From Saprospiraceae bacterium (GTDB taxonomy: Bacteria > Bacteroidota > Bacteroidia > Chitinophagales > Saprospiraceae), in contig BQJU01000045.1 of NCBI GenBank assembly GCA_021604865.1, forward strand, positions 1-57,275: a stretch of 57,275 nt of DNA. The letters are read 5' to 3'. Position 1 is the first letter of the stretch, and the number at the start of each line of letters is the position of its first letter. Shown here one piece after another: positions 1 through 9,498 of the stretch. Both the position numbers and the translations under genes were made by a program. The notes beneath the pieces were generated by a model. The model was not told the DNA's origin. It searched no databases and saw only the letters and a list, made by a program, of their open reading frames with translations.

Positions 1-3000
1 TTCGACATTTCCTGATAGTGACGGATTAGGCGGTGCAATCACATTGATGGTTGCAGAGGTCTCTTGTACACAATCTTCTTTTTCGGCCTTAGCCGTATAA
101 GTAATGGTACTCGAGGGATTGACAATGGGGTCAAAACAATCGGTACAGGAAATAGACGTATTGGGTTCCCAGGTGATTTCGCCCTGACCTTCGTAGGTAA
201 GGGTGAGCTGTACACTTTCGCCCGGACAAATGGTGGTATCGGCAGGCGTAATGGTAATGGCTTCCGAAGTCACCACAAAAATGGTGATCTCTGAGGTATC
301 CACACAAGCATTGTTAGTGACCAACCGTTGATAGGTAAAGGTATCCTGAGCAGTGAGAACCATATTCCAAAGGGAATCACCGGTTTCATAACCAGGGCCA
401 TCCAGCCACATAAAGTCGATATCGGGGAAGAACGAAGGTTCAAACAGTGGTGAAATCAAGGTGACGATATCGCCTTCACAATAAAATTCCTTTTCCGGAT
501 CCGCCATGATGTCCTGAACTGGCAGAGAGTCCACCCGAATGTAAACGGTATCCATCCGCACACACCCTTGATTGGTTACAGTACCAAAATAGGTGGTTGT
601 TTCTGTAGGCGTGGCAATGATATCATTACCCGTATTACTGTTCAGTGAACCGTCATTGGGTAGCCAATTGGCCAGTATATTGGTTGGCGTTACATTCGCC
701 TGAAGGTTAACTTCCTCTCCCAAACAGATTTCGAGGCTATCTTCCTGTAGCAGTTCAATACCTATCGGAACGACACTAATATCAAAAGAAGCCACCGCCT
801 GGCAACCGTTATCATCAGCTGTCAGTGTATAAGTTCCCGTGATTTGTGGAAAGGCCGAAGTATTTGGATCGGTTGGATCAACAATAGTCGCAGGTCCAGT
901 CCACATATAGCTCACTCCATCTTGAAGGGCCGTAGCTCCAAGTACGATGGAATCATTTTGGCAAACCAAGGTATCAGCAACCGTATTAATAATAGGAAGG
1001 GCGCCAACACTTACTGTTACACTATCCTGACTTCCCGATAAACAGGTTCCAGAAGAAGCATTCAGATAATAAGTTGTCGTTTCCAATGGAGAAACTTCCG
1101 GATTGGCTAGCATTGAAGTGAATCCCTCAGGATTAGACGACCAGACATAAGTTACACCGGGTGTCAAAGCACCACCAATATTAACAGATTCTCCTTCACA
1201 TATAGCAGTATCATCGGCTATAACATAGACAGGTGCAGGGCTACTTTCTACTGTTATAGTCACAACATCTACCAGCGTACACAAGTCTGCGATGACGCTA
1301 ACTTCAACCGGGTAGGTCCCCGGAACCGAGGCTGTTACCGTAGGGTTAGGACAATCCGTACAGCTAAAGGTCAAGCCAGGAGGTACCGCCCATACATAAT
1401 TGGCAAAATCAAAATCACTACCAGCTGAAAGTTCAAATTCTTCTTGCAAACAAACCGTAATATCTGGTCCGGCATCTGCAAAAAACACTTCCACACGTAC
1501 ATCAACCGTATCGGTATAACAAATCGCATCAACTACTGCCTGATAGATGGTCGTCTGAGTAGGCGTAGCTACCGGATCCAAGCAATTGGCACAGGAAAGC
1601 GTACCACTCGGATCAATCCAACTAACGGTTTCAATCGGTGTAATCAATTGCAATTGAACAGATTGACCGGCACAAACAGCGGTATCTGTTCCGATGATTT
1701 CAATAGAACCAGGTGCCAAAACATCAGGCGAAGAAGGCGACCAGTCGACGGAAACACCAGCATCAGCAATCTGGTTGCCGAAGTCATTAAACAATACGAT
1801 ATAAACTTCTCCTTCCAAAGCTGGAATGGTAGAAACAAAATCATCACCGCCCGCTCCCGGGTTGGCTCCACAATCGTATTCATCAGTCACTGGAGTCCCT
1901 AAAACAGGGTGAATATCTGCCAAACCCGTTGGATCGGCCCCAGCGGACCAAGTACTTCGGATGGGCTGATTATTAGTAATAAAATCAATAACCGTTGCAG
2001 GAGATTCACACACCTCTTCTTGTGTGAAAGGGCCCCATACGTTGACATCAACATCTGAAGGGTTATCTGCACTTTCCAGAATAAACCCAAAAGGGCCATC
2101 TGCCTGAGCCTGTATGGTAAACCAGAAAAAATCCGCTTCGGCACCAACGCCTAACCAACAGCCTCCATTTATCTCTGTTACCAATGGAACATCCTGAAAG
2201 CCATCTTCAAAATTGAAGATTGACGGTACTCCACCTTCTTCGATACAACCGTTCAATGGATTACAAAGTGCATCTACAAGTGAAGGAGATAGGGAGCATT
2301 CCGATTCGGCAATTGTAATATTAAAATTGGTGCAACCACCCTGGTTGGCAACGACAATATAATAGGTTCCAGCATCCTGGAAATTGGCGGCACCAATAAA
2401 CCCATTGGGTCCCTGAGCCACACATACCGTACCTGGGTCACCAGGAGGGCCATTTAAAACCAAAACTCCAGTATTGGCCGAAGCATTGGAAATTTGAATC
2501 TCTGCACAAAATCCACCTGGTGAATCATAAGCAAAAACGTATTCCGGTCCGCCTAAAAATCCACCTTGTGAACAGGAAGATTCTCCAAAACTTGCTGCCC
2601 CAGCACAAGTTGATACACCTGTTGCCTGATAGGGTACGCTCCCAATCACTGTTGGGTTTTCTATAGTAGAACCCATACATGCCAGTGGAGAACATTGCCA
2701 GGTAAGTTCAAAACCTTCCTGAACAGTAAAGCCATCAGAGGTAAATTCAACAGTCACACATTCGCTACTGACTATGATTGGAAATGCATTTCCATTGGAA
2801 ACACCAGTAACGGACGCAATCACATCGCCGGTAACATCCATTCCTTCATAAAAATTAAGGAAGTCTCCCGGATCAAGGTTAAACATCGACAAGTCTATAT
2901 TGATACAGGCGTGCGGATCAGAAGGACAAATCGTGAAGGTCGCATTTTCATTACTTCCGTAATCTTCATCCGGTCCGCCGGAATCGTATAGAGTTCCAAA

Positions 3001-3552
3001 ACAAGCAGTCGTACTGGCTACATCACCAATATTAATGGCCGGAATGTATTCAATGACACATAACGTAAAATCACCCCAATTGGGCGTGCCGGTACTCGAA
3101 TAATCGTTAACTCTTAAAAAATAGGTTGTATTTGGCGTAAGCCCCAAGATATCGAGTTGAATAAACTCCGCCCCATCTGGCGAAGAGATACAAGAGATCT
3201 CTGAAAGTCCATCTACCTGACAAGCTCCCCGGTATAGGGCCACCTGCGGGTTGGAAATGGCACTTCCGTTAGGCCCATTCAAAACGCCCTGGATCTGGAC
3301 TGAAACATCCGTTAAGTCAGTGGTCGTCGTAAAAGAAAACCAAACATCATTCTGTGCGGTACCGCCATTAAAGCAGGAAGGAGAGTTTCCAAATCCGATA
3401 TTACTGGTAGTGGCATTAACATTGGTGTAAATATCATCGGTACAGATAGGGATAGTTCCCAAATCCTCCAATGTATTACAATCGTCATTAAGCTGCGCAA
3501 ATACTAGTGTTCCAAAGCAAAAAGTAAAAAATAGTGTTGAGATCAGTTTCAT
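1..3552 (-). CDS. Large secreted multidomain surface protein (CUB and Ig/PKD-like repeats), partial at left edge
   Basis: An uninterrupted minus-strand frame of 1184 codons starts at the ATG ending at 3552 and leaves the window at base 1, so the C-terminus is missing. Residues 1-20 are a signal peptide (MKLISTLFFTFCFGTLVFAQ). Residues about 22-170 form a region typical of extracellular Bacteroidota proteins, with NDDC and DVWFSF motifs. Residues about 200-290 resemble a CUB domain (LNFYEGMD, VEFTSDG). From about residue 600 on, at least seven modules of 75-100 residues each begin with a D-T-x-x-C-x-G-E-S-V-type motif and end in a T-x-T-Y-type motif, as in Ig/PKD-like repeats of gliding adhesins. 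Such proteins usually end in a T9SS sorting domain, which would lie outside the window. The likely role is adhesion or a surface matrix. The fold classes are well supported; the function is inferred. Confidence 0.85.
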   Translation of the reverse strand, partial: MKLISTLFFTFCFGTLVFAQLNDDCNTLEDLGTIPICTDDIYTNVNATTSNIGFGNSPSCFNGGTAQNDVWFSFTTTTDLTDVSVQIQGVLNGPNGSAISNPQVALYRGACQVDGLSEISCISSPDGAEFIQLDILGLTPNTTYFLRVNDYSSTGTPNWGDFTLCVIEYIPAINIGDVASTTACFGTLYDSGGPDEDYGSNENATFTICPSDPHACINIDLSMFNLDPGDFLNFYEGMDVTGDVIASVTGVSNGNAFPIIVSSECVTVEFTSDGFTVQEGFELTWQCSPLACMGSTIENPTVIGSVPYQATGVSTCAGAASFGESSCSQGGFLGGPEYVFAYDSPGGFCAEIQISNASANTGVLVLNGPPGDPGTVCVAQGPNGFIGAANFQDAGTYYIVVANQGGCTNFNITIAESECSLSPSLVDALCNPLNGCIEEGGVPSIFNFEDGFQDVPLVTEINGGCWLGVGAEADFFWFTIQAQADGPFGFILESADNPSDVDVNVWGPFTQEEVCESPATVIDFITNNQPIRSTWSAGADPTGLADIHPVLGTPVTDEYDCGANPGAGGDDFVSTIPALEGEVYIVLFNDFGNQIADAGVSVDWSPSSPDVLAPGSIEIIGTDTAVCAGQSVQLQLITPIETVSWIDPSGTLSCANCLDPVATPTQTTIYQAVVDAICYTDTVDVRVEVFFADAGPDITVCLQEEFELSAGSDFDFANYVWAVPPGLTFSCTDCPNPTVTASVPGTYPVEVSVIADLCTLVDVVTITVESSPAPVYVIADDTAICEGESVNIGGALTPGVTYVWSSNPEGFTSMLANPEVSPLETTTYYLNASSGTCLSGSQDSVTVSVGALPIINTVADTLVCQNDSIVLGATALQDGVSYMWTGPATIVDPTDPNTSAFPQITGTYTLTADDNGCQAVASFDISVVPIGIELLQEDSLEICLGEEVNLQANVTPTNILANWLPNDGSLNSNTGNDIIATPTETTTYFGTVTNQGCVRMDTVYIRVDSLPVQDIMADPEKEFYCEGDIVTLISPLFEPSFFPDIDFMWLDGPGYETGDSLWNMVLTAQDTFTYQRLVTNNACVDTSEITIFVVTSEAITITPADTTICPGESVQLTLTYEGQGEITWEPNTSISCTDCFDPIVNPSSTITYTAKAEKEDCVQETSATINVIAPPNPSLSGNVE

Positions 3553-3672
3553 TTAGGCTGTTCTTTCGTTCGAAAAATTAATCCTGTGGACCCTCCAAAA
3601 TTAACTAAATTTTGCAATTCCCGAACCGAAAGCAGCATTTTGGATATTAAGCTGACAAATAACTGGTGATAA

Positions 3673-4584
3673 TCATCGGATAATGAATTGAGTAACTCTT
3701 TTTAAAAGATCAGGATTTTTCATCAGTAGATAGTGCCCATAGCCCTTACTTAACAAAAGTGAAGCGTTTTTCCAATGCTCAAAGATCCGATAGGCAGACT
3801 GGACCGGAACGATATCATCCTGCTCGTCATGCACGACAAAAACTTCATCGACCATTACACTCAGACTTGAATTATTCACATTAACCTGATTAATGGGCAC
3901 TCCAAGGATTTTTTCAATTTTTGAAATAAATTTTTTATACACTAATGGTGGTAAATGAAGGGTCTCCTTTGTTTCTATCACAGCTTGTTCCAACTGGTCA
4001 GGTGAACCAATCAAAATCAGCTTTTTAATCCGAATGGACGGATCAATCCGGCCCAGGGCAAAAACCGTTACCGGTCCTCCAAAAGAATGTGCAATAATGG
4101 AATGCACCTGGCCAATCTGATTGATGATGGCTTTTACTGCGCCAGCAAAATGTGGAAGATTGGTTCTTCGGCCAGCTGAATGACCGTGCGCAGGGCCATC
4201 AAAAGTGACTACCCGAAATCCTTGTTCTAATAAATAAGGTACAAAAGTGCGCATTGCTGTACCTCTTGATTCCCAACCGTGAACCAGCAATATGGTCCGG
4301 CTGCCCTGGCCCCATTCATACCCTTTGAGCAATTCTCGGCCATAAAGGAATTCAAAAACCCGTGCGCTTTCCATCCATTCATCGGAAACTTTGTGTACCG
4401 CACGTTTACGAGGGGTAGAAAAAAGGCGAAAGGCCAGGTTGGCTGCAAATGAGGGAAAAATCCGCCCTCCTACCTGAAAAAAAAACTGGACAAATTTCAA
4501 ATAAAACGGATATTTAAAGGTCGTCCTAGATTCAGCCACTTTATAATCCGATTTGAGTCGCTCGATGTTTTTGACCATTTCCAT
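3673..4584 (-). CDS. Alpha/beta hydrolase
   Basis: This 303-residue protein has a complete alpha/beta-hydrolase core. HGW at 102-104 forms the oxyanion region, the nucleophile elbow AHSFGG places the serine at 167, acidic candidates lie in DEQDDIVP (253-260), and the catalytic histidine is in GYGHY (about 284). A 60-70 residue N-terminal extension with a hydrophobic stretch (FYLKFVQFFFQVGGRIF) could associate with membrane. The substrate cannot be read from the sequence; an esterase, lipase or peptidase activity is possible. It lies 15 nt downstream of the TetR gene on the same strand, so it is probably the last gene of a dinB-tetR-hydrolase operon and part of the same TetR regulon. An internal ATG two codons downstream is an equally possible start. 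Confidence 0.85.
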   Translation of the reverse strand: MEMVKNIERLKSDYKVAESRTTFKYPFYLKFVQFFFQVGGRIFPSFAANLAFRLFSTPRKRAVHKVSDEWMESARVFEFLYGRELLKGYEWGQGSRTILLVHGWESRGTAMRTFVPYLLEQGFRVVTFDGPAHGHSAGRRTNLPHFAGAVKAIINQIGQVHSIIAHSFGGPVTVFALGRIDPSIRIKKLILIGSPDQLEQAVIETKETLHLPPLVYKKFISKIEKILGVPINQVNVNNSSLSVMVDEVFVVHDEQDDIVPVQSAYRIFEHWKNASLLLSKGYGHYLLMKNPDLLKRVTQFIIR

Positions 4585-4599
4585 AACGGGTGATTATTT

Positions 4600-5217
4600 T
4601 TATTTAGTGTTATTTCTCAATGCATCAATCATTTCAATCAATTGACGCGCTAATACATCAAAAAAATGAACATTTTTATACAATTGGGCAATCATAATAC
4701 CTCCTTCAAGGGTACCAATAAAACGTATAGCAAAATCAGTGGCATCCACGTCCATTTTAACTTCTCCCCGTTTCATGCCTTTATGCAAAGTGTACACAAT
4801 TCGCTCCCGCCAGGAATCCATAACTGCGATTGCACTATCCCGTAAGGCGGGGTTATTATCATCCGCTTCAACCGAAGTATTCTGTATCGGGCAACCACCT
4901 TCTACCGGCGGATCGAGGATACGCTCTTTATAAAAATAGACAACAGCTTTCAATTTGTCGAGTGTATTTTCAATGACCGATGTCCGCATACGCACCTCGT
5001 TATCAACTGTTTCCACAGCATTTAAAAAGGCAGCAACAGCCACTTCTTCCTTGCTGGAAAAGTTGCCATACAAGCCCCCCTTTGAAAGACCAGTAGCGTC
5101 CATAATGTCCTTCATGGAAGTGCCTGAATATCCTTTTTGGTTGAATAATGCTGCAGATTTCTCAATAATCATATTGCGAGTCCGTTCTGCTTTGCTTAGT
5201 GATTGATCCGCTTTCAT
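4600..5217 (-). CDS. TetR/AcrR family transcriptional repressor
   Basis: The 205-residue protein has an N-terminal TetR helix-turn-helix (about residues 13-60: RTRNMIIEKSAALFNQKGY, then TSMKDIMDATGLSKGGLYGNF with the recognition helix). It is followed by a variable ligand-binding domain containing GGCPIQNTSVEAD, a cysteine-bearing signature seen in one TetR C-terminal subfamily. Its start codon overlaps the stop of the upstream dinB-like gene by 4 nt (ATGA, 5214-5217), indicating translational coupling. A perfect palindrome ACCGATCGGT sits in the operon promoter (5791-5800) and is very likely its own operator. The ligand is unknown; the co-transcribed alpha/beta hydrolase may act on it or on a related compound. 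Confidence 0.93.
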   Translation of the reverse strand: MKADQSLSKAERTRNMIIEKSAALFNQKGYSGTSMKDIMDATGLSKGGLYGNFSSKEEVAVAAFLNAVETVDNEVRMRTSVIENTLDKLKAVVYFYKERILDPPVEGGCPIQNTSVEADDNNPALRDSAIAVMDSWRERIVYTLHKGMKRGEVKMDVDATDFAIRFIGTLEGGIMIAQLYKNVHFFDVLARQLIEMIDALRNNTK

Positions 5218-5756
5218 GTATTATTTTGGCTATTTTTTATTTCATTGATCTTTTCCAAGTGATGCTGATTGTGGAAAATCGTAAAATACAGCATCTCCCG
5301 AATGCTTAAATTGCCCAACGCAGGATGTGGCAATACATACTTATCCAAATCTTTTTCCTTCCATGTCGTTAGGTTCTTTTGGAAATCCACTCCTATTTTG
5401 GTCCAGTTCTCAATAGCATCATCTGGGGTTTGCAGGCTTTCTACTTTCGGAATAAACCGATTAGTCGCTTTGAATCCATTTGCCAGACCTATTAGATAGA
5501 CTTGCTTCAATTCCATAAATGCTCGCGAAGGCTGTTCTGGTTGACCAAAAGCTGCTAACTGAGTAATCGGCAATTTTAATGCAGCTGCTATAGGGAAGTT
5601 GGACCGGATTAAATGATCAAACTGCTCAGCAATGGTCCATTTCCCCTCAGGTCCGCTATGATATACTGGCTTGGCGCCAAAAATAGATTTTCCTATTTCG
5701 GAAAAAGAATTCTCGAGTCCGGCTCGAATATCCGATATGGTTTTTATGGTGTTCAT
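5214..5756 (-). CDS. DinB-like putative metal-dependent protein
   Basis: The 180-residue protein shows the DinB/YfiT four-helix bundle pattern. There is a histidine in the first core helix (KWTIAEQFDHLI, H48) and a paired HNQHH motif near the C-terminus (H162, H165/H166), which together would bind one metal. In Bacteroidota this superfamily includes thiol transferases and damage-inducible proteins; the reaction cannot be assigned here. It is the first gene of the operon with the TetR regulator (4-nt overlap) and the hydrolase. Its upstream region holds the promoter and the palindromic operator, so it is predicted to be repressed by the downstream TetR protein. Confidence 0.85.
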   Translation of the reverse strand: MNTIKTISDIRAGLENSFSEIGKSIFGAKPVYHSGPEGKWTIAEQFDHLIRSNFPIAAALKLPITQLAAFGQPEQPSRAFMELKQVYLIGLANGFKATNRFIPKVESLQTPDDAIENWTKIGVDFQKNLTTWKEKDLDKYVLPHPALGNLSIREMLYFTIFHNQHHLEKINEIKNSQNNT

Positions 5757-5781
5757 TTTTTTTGCAAATCATTATTTCAAT

Positions 5782-5813
5782 CAAAAATAAACCGATCGGT
5801 CTTTTTTTGCAAG
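5782..5813 (-). promoter_or_regulatory. Bacteroidota-type promoter of the dinB-tetR-hydrolase operon
   Basis: On the minus strand a -33-like CTTG (5810-5813) is separated by 20 nt from TATTTTTG (5782-5789), which matches the TAnnTTTG -7 box of Bacteroidota sigma-ABfr promoters. The -7 box lies about 25 nt upstream of the dinB-like ATG (5756). The TetR palindrome falls entirely inside the spacer. Confidence 0.6.
5791..5800. promoter_or_regulatory. Predicted TetR operator palindrome
   Basis: ACCGATCGGT is a perfect 10-bp palindrome, extendable to 14 bp with one mismatched pair. It resembles known TetR-family operators of the ACCG(N)nCGGT type. It lies between the -33 and -7 elements of the operon that encodes a TetR repressor, a position where binding would block RNA polymerase. 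Confidence 0.65.
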
Positions 5814-5894
5814 TTTTTTGGTATTTATTTTCAAAGAAGTTTTCAAATTGGTGTTCACCCCGGAAATTTTGCTCATCTTGTTTATCTTCACCGC

Positions 5895-6383
5895 ATGGAG
5901 AACATTATCTTACAGACCGGTAGCAATTTGGGAGATCGGAAGGCCAATCTGGGCAAGGCAAAATATTTGCTGGAGACAGAAGTAGGTCCTTTGTTCCTCG
6001 AATCTCGGATTTACCAAACCGCTGCATGGGGCAATACCGAACAACCGGATTTTTACAACCAGGTTTTGTGGCTTAATAGCGATATGGCTCCGGAAGCTTT
6101 ATTGGGAAAAGTTTTGGATATTGAAAAGCGAATGGGGAGAACCCGCCAACGCAAATGGGGAGAACGCAGCATTGATATCGATATCATTTTCTATGGAGAC
6201 AGGGTGGTCAATCAACCGGGTTTGAGTATTCCACACCCCCTACTCCACCAACGAAACTTTGTGCTAGCACCACTTGCTGACATTGCTCCGGACTGGGAAC
6301 ACCCGTTATTAAAGAAACCGGTTGCTAAACTTTTAAAGGAATCACCGGATGATTTGCCCGCCATTCCTCTTGAAGCATTATGA
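5895..6383 (+). CDS. folK: 2-amino-4-hydroxy-6-hydroxymethyldihydropteridine pyrophosphokinase
   Basis: HPPK transfers pyrophosphate from ATP to the pterin alcohol in folate synthesis, in the cytoplasm. The 162-residue protein has the full family signature: TGSNLGDR (8-15), FYNQV (53-57), GRTRQRKWGERSIDIDIIFYG (81-101; D94 and D96 bind magnesium), and IPHPLLHQRNFVLAPLAD (112-129). The open frame continues upstream to 5613, but homology begins at the ATG at 5895 (MENIILQTGSNLG) and the length is then normal for the family, so that start is chosen. It runs divergently from the dinB operon. A deoxynucleoside kinase follows 79 nt downstream, and the two may share a transcript. Confidence 0.95.
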   Translation: MENIILQTGSNLGDRKANLGKAKYLLETEVGPLFLESRIYQTAAWGNTEQPDFYNQVLWLNSDMAPEALLGKVLDIEKRMGRTRQRKWGERSIDIDIIFYGDRVVNQPGLSIPHPLLHQRNFVLAPLADIAPDWEHPLLKKPVAKLLKESPDDLPAIPLEAL

Positions 6384-6462
6384 TAACCTTTGTTGGACAA
6401 ACACTTCAACTTTGGAAAATCGAATCTGATTACCGATATTCAGCCCCTGGAAAAAATTATTA

Positions 6463-7119
6463 ATGCAGGATTCAACATCATTCCCCTATCGTTTTATCGC
6501 CATTGAAGGCAATATTGGCGCTGGAAAAACCACACTTTCCAGCAAAATTGCTGAGGAATTTGAGTGCAAACTCATTTTAGAGCAATTTTCAGACAACCCA
6601 TTTCTGCCTTTTTTTTATGATAATCCGGAGCGATATGCCTTTACGGTTGAGTTGTTTTTTATGACCGAAAGGCACAAACAATTGCAAACGGAACTGGCTC
6701 AACGCGATTTGTTTCAGGAGTCAATTATTGCCGATTATTTTTTCCTCAAGACTTTATTGTTTGCCAAAAACAACCTCAGCTCGGAAGAATACCGTTTATT
6801 TCAACGTCTTTTTAATATTTTGAATGCCAATTTTCCAAAACCGGAATTGCTTCTCTACCTGCATCGGCCAGTGGAAAACTTGATTGGCAATATCAGAAAA
6901 CGAGGACGTAGCTATGAACAGGAAATAGAGGCGGATTACCTACAAAAAATACAACAGGCTTATTTCGATTTCTTTAAAAGCGACACCAATTTACCAATTC
7001 TTATCGTGGATCTTGGTGATGCAGATTTTATACAAAATCCAAAACATTATCAATTTCTGACCAATCTGCTGAAGGAGAAATACCCTCCTGGTCTACACCA
7101 ATTATCAATAAATAGTTAA
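6463..7119 (+). CDS. Deoxynucleoside kinase
   Basis: The 218-residue protein belongs to the dCK/dGK (deoxynucleoside kinase) family, which phosphorylates deoxynucleosides for nucleotide salvage. The P-loop is GNIGAGKTT (16-24). The ERHKQLQ helix contributes to substrate binding, and LYLHRPVENLIGNIRKRGR with YEQEI matches the RxxxR lid region. Its length is typical of bacterial family members. The specificity (dA, dG or dC) cannot be told from the sequence. It follows folK on the same strand and ends 10 nt from the convergent accD. Confidence 0.92.
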   Translation: MQDSTSFPYRFIAIEGNIGAGKTTLSSKIAEEFECKLILEQFSDNPFLPFFYDNPERYAFTVELFFMTERHKQLQTELAQRDLFQESIIADYFFLKTLLFAKNNLSSEEYRLFQRLFNILNANFPKPELLLYLHRPVENLIGNIRKRGRSYEQEIEADYLQKIQQAYFDFFKSDTNLPILIVDLGDADFIQNPKHYQFLTNLLKEKYPPGLHQLSINS

Positions 7120-7129
7120 TTTAAACTTT

Positions 7130-7972
7130 TTAATTATCAAAAAAGGTAAGCATATCTGAAACTCTCTCCTTAAGGTCTTTCCGATCAACGATAAAATCAA
7201 GAAAGCCATGCTCCAACAAAAATTCGGAAGTTTGGAAACCTTCCGGTAAGTCCTTTTTGATGGTTTCTTTGATAACCCGTGGCCCTGCAAATCCGATCAG
7301 TGCTTCTGGTTCGGCAAAATTGATATCCCCCAGCATGGCAAAAGATGCGGTTACTCCTCCGGTTGTAGGATCTGTCAAGAAGGAGAAAAAAGGAATTCTG
7401 GCTTTCGCCAATCTGGTCAGTTTTGCTGATGTTTTTGCCATCTGCATCAAAGAATAGGCCCCCTCCATCATTCGTGCACCACCCGTTTTGGAGATAATCA
7501 TCAAAGGGATCTTGGTTTCTAGGCAATGATCAATAGCGAGGGAAATTTTTTCACCCATAACTGATCCCATTGAACCTCCAATAAAGGTAAAGTCCATCGC
7601 ACAGATAACCAACGGGCGTCGGTTTACTTTTCCCTTAGCAACGGTAAGCGCTTCGTTTAAACCCGTCTTTTTCTTAGCCTCTTCCAAACGAACAGGATAT
7701 GGTTTTAAATCGGAAAATTTTAAGATATCTCTGGATATCAAATCCGGATACAGCTCTTCATAATTGCCATCGAAGACCAAATCAAAATAATCGTGAGAAC
7801 CAATTCTGACGTGATAGTTACATTGAGGGCATTTTAGAAAGTTCTCTTTGAGTTCTTTCATTGTACTGGTTTCCTTGCAGCGTTTGCATTTGTACCAGAG
7901 CCCTTCCGGAGCTTCTTTTTTATTGCGGGTAGCTGTTTGAATTCCGTCTTTAAGTCGTTTAAACCAACCCAT
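7130..7972 (-). CDS. accD: Acetyl-CoA carboxylase carboxyltransferase subunit beta
   Basis: AccD pairs with AccA to move the carboxyl group from biotin to acetyl-CoA, giving malonyl-CoA for fatty acid synthesis. The 280-residue protein has the N-terminal four-cysteine zinc ribbon (C29, C32, C48, C51) followed by the crotonase-like carboxyltransferase domain. That domain includes the conserved FTFIGGSMGSVMGEK, SKTGGARMMEGAYSLMQMAK and DPTTGGVTASFAMLGD motifs. It is full length and shows no defects. It is convergent with the kinase gene, and hemE lies upstream on the same strand with a 161-nt gap. Confidence 0.97.
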   Translation of the reverse strand: MGWFKRLKDGIQTATRNKKEAPEGLWYKCKRCKETSTMKELKENFLKCPQCNYHVRIGSHDYFDLVFDGNYEELYPDLISRDILKFSDLKPYPVRLEEAKKKTGLNEALTVAKGKVNRRPLVICAMDFTFIGGSMGSVMGEKISLAIDHCLETKIPLMIISKTGGARMMEGAYSLMQMAKTSAKLTRLAKARIPFFSFLTDPTTGGVTASFAMLGDINFAEPEALIGFAGPRVIKETIKKDLPEGFQTSEFLLEHGFLDFIVDRKDLKERVSDMLTFFDN

Positions 7973-8133
7973 GTATTTTATTTTTCAGCTTCTTCTAATT
8001 CTAGAGAAGCAAACGATTTGAGTGTTTTGAACCACCCAAAATTAAACAATTTTAATATTTTCCTGGAACTAATTTCCTTTTCTGCCTGAAGTTGATTCCT
8101 ACATTCTGGAATAAAAGCAGTGCTGATAAGGGG

Positions 8134-9165
8134 TTAAACGTACTGATAATTTTTTACTGTAGCAACCATTTGTTTTACACTATCCAATGGGGTATCGGGA
8201 TAAACACCATGGCCAAGATTGACGATATGCTTATCGCCAAACGCCTGGATAACGTCCAAAGTAGCCCGTTCAATCATTTTATTATCGGCATACAACAGAC
8301 AAGGATCTAGGTTGCCCTGAACTACTTTTTTTGCGCCAATTATTTTTTTGCCATACTCCGGGCTGATCGTCCAATCTAGACCGATAACCTGACAATCCAT
8401 TGCCGCAAAATCTGCTAAAGCAAACCAGGCACCCTTTCCAAATACAGTTACCGGTACCCGCGTTACGGATTGACAAATTTTTGTGAGATACGGCACGGCA
8501 AATTGTCTGTATTGCTCAGGACTTAAAATGCCTGCCCAGGAGTCAAATATCTGAACCAGGTCGACACCTGCGTCTACCTTTCTTTGCAAATATAGAATCG
8601 TTGTTTCCGTAATTTTTTCCAGCAGTTGGTGCGACAATTCCGGTTCGGCATACAACATTCGTTTAGCTTTGGAGAAAGTTTTGCTTCCAGAACCTTCCAC
8701 CATATAGGAAAAAATCGTCCAGGGGGCGCCGGCAAAACCAATTAGTGGTACCCGCCCGTTTAAGTTCTTTTTGGTTAGTTCAATAGCCCGATAAACATAT
8801 TGCAGTTGTTCAGCCGCATCATTGGCACTGATCAGTTTATGAATATCTTCCCTACTTTTTATGGTTTGTGGAAAAAACGGACCTTTCTTTTCCACCATTT
8901 CATAAGTCAACCCCATAGCTTCCGGAATGACCAGGATATCCGAAAAAATAATGGCGGCATCCACATCTAGTTCATCAATAGGCTGAATTGTTACTTCGGC
9001 AGCCAATTCAGGAGTCTCTACCAACTCCTTGAACCCACTTAATTTGGCACGTAATGCCCGGTATTGCGGCAAAATACGCCCTGCCTGACGCATCAACCAA
9101 ACCGGTGGCCGTTCCACCTTTTCCCCCCTCGCCGTCCTGAGCAAAAGATCATTTTTTAAATTCAT
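8134..9165 (-). CDS. hemE: Uroporphyrinogen decarboxylase
   Basis: HemE decarboxylates uroporphyrinogen III to coproporphyrinogen III in heme synthesis. The 343-residue protein carries the N-terminal signature [18 protein letters not shown] (19-36) with its substrate-binding arginines. It also has the catalytic-pocket aspartate in [15 protein letters not shown] (D76), [16 protein letters not shown] and [11 protein letters not shown] mid-protein, and [11 protein letters not shown] at the C-terminus. Its length matches the family. No other heme genes are adjacent; accD lies downstream on the same strand. Confidence 0.97.
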   Translation of the reverse strand: MNLKNDLLLRTARGEKVERPPVWLMRQAGRILPQYRALRAKLSGFKELVETPELAAEVTIQPIDELDVDAAIIFSDILVIPEAMGLTYEMVEKKGPFFPQTIKSREDIHKLISANDAAEQLQYVYRAIELTKKNLNGRVPLIGFAGAPWTIFSYMVEGSGSKTFSKAKRMLYAEPELSHQLLEKITETTILYLQRKVDAGVDLVQIFDSWAGILSPEQYRQFAVPYLTKICQSVTRVPVTVFGKGAWFALADFAAMDCQVIGLDWTISPEYGKKIIGAKKVVQGNLDPCLLYADNKMIERATLDVIQAFGDKHIVNLGHGVYPDTPLDSVKQMVATVKNYQYV

Positions 9166-9498
9166 CCTGCAATGATAGCAAGTTTTCTATTGTTCCAAAA
9201 CCATTTCATGTGGGTTTTACGGTTTTTTTACATAATATTTTGAAGGATCGTTTTGTGGTTACATTAGGAAGAATTTTCTAACTGAGTAAAATTTCATTCT
9301 AAAAAAGGATTACTAAATCTTTTATTTAATCTTCTACTTGTGCGCCGTTTATTGTAGTTTAAAAACTTTTAACTAATTTGGAGCCCGTTGGAAGTCAACT
9401 GCTTTAGCTTGTTTGGAGGCAGGTATGACATAAATAAGAGCATTTTTGGAAATTCAAATAATATCCACTCCAAACATGTTCCAAACACCCATATTTTT
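9166..9498. other. AT-rich divergent intergenic region, hemE / symporter
   Basis: This is 333 nt between the hemE start (minus) and the symporter start (plus). It must hold both promoters. Candidate TTTG and TAGCTTG elements occur near 9377 and 9405, but their 24-nt spacing is poor, so I do not call a promoter. The plus-strand frame is open from 9388, yet its first 37 codons do not look like a transporter N-terminus. No hairpin, repeat or RNA gene is apparent. Confidence 0.4.

Noticed and set aside
5613-5894. Upstream extension of the folK frame by 94 codons
   Set aside because: The extension overlaps the dinB promoter and part of its coding region and has no HPPK homology. The start at 5895 gives the normal family length.
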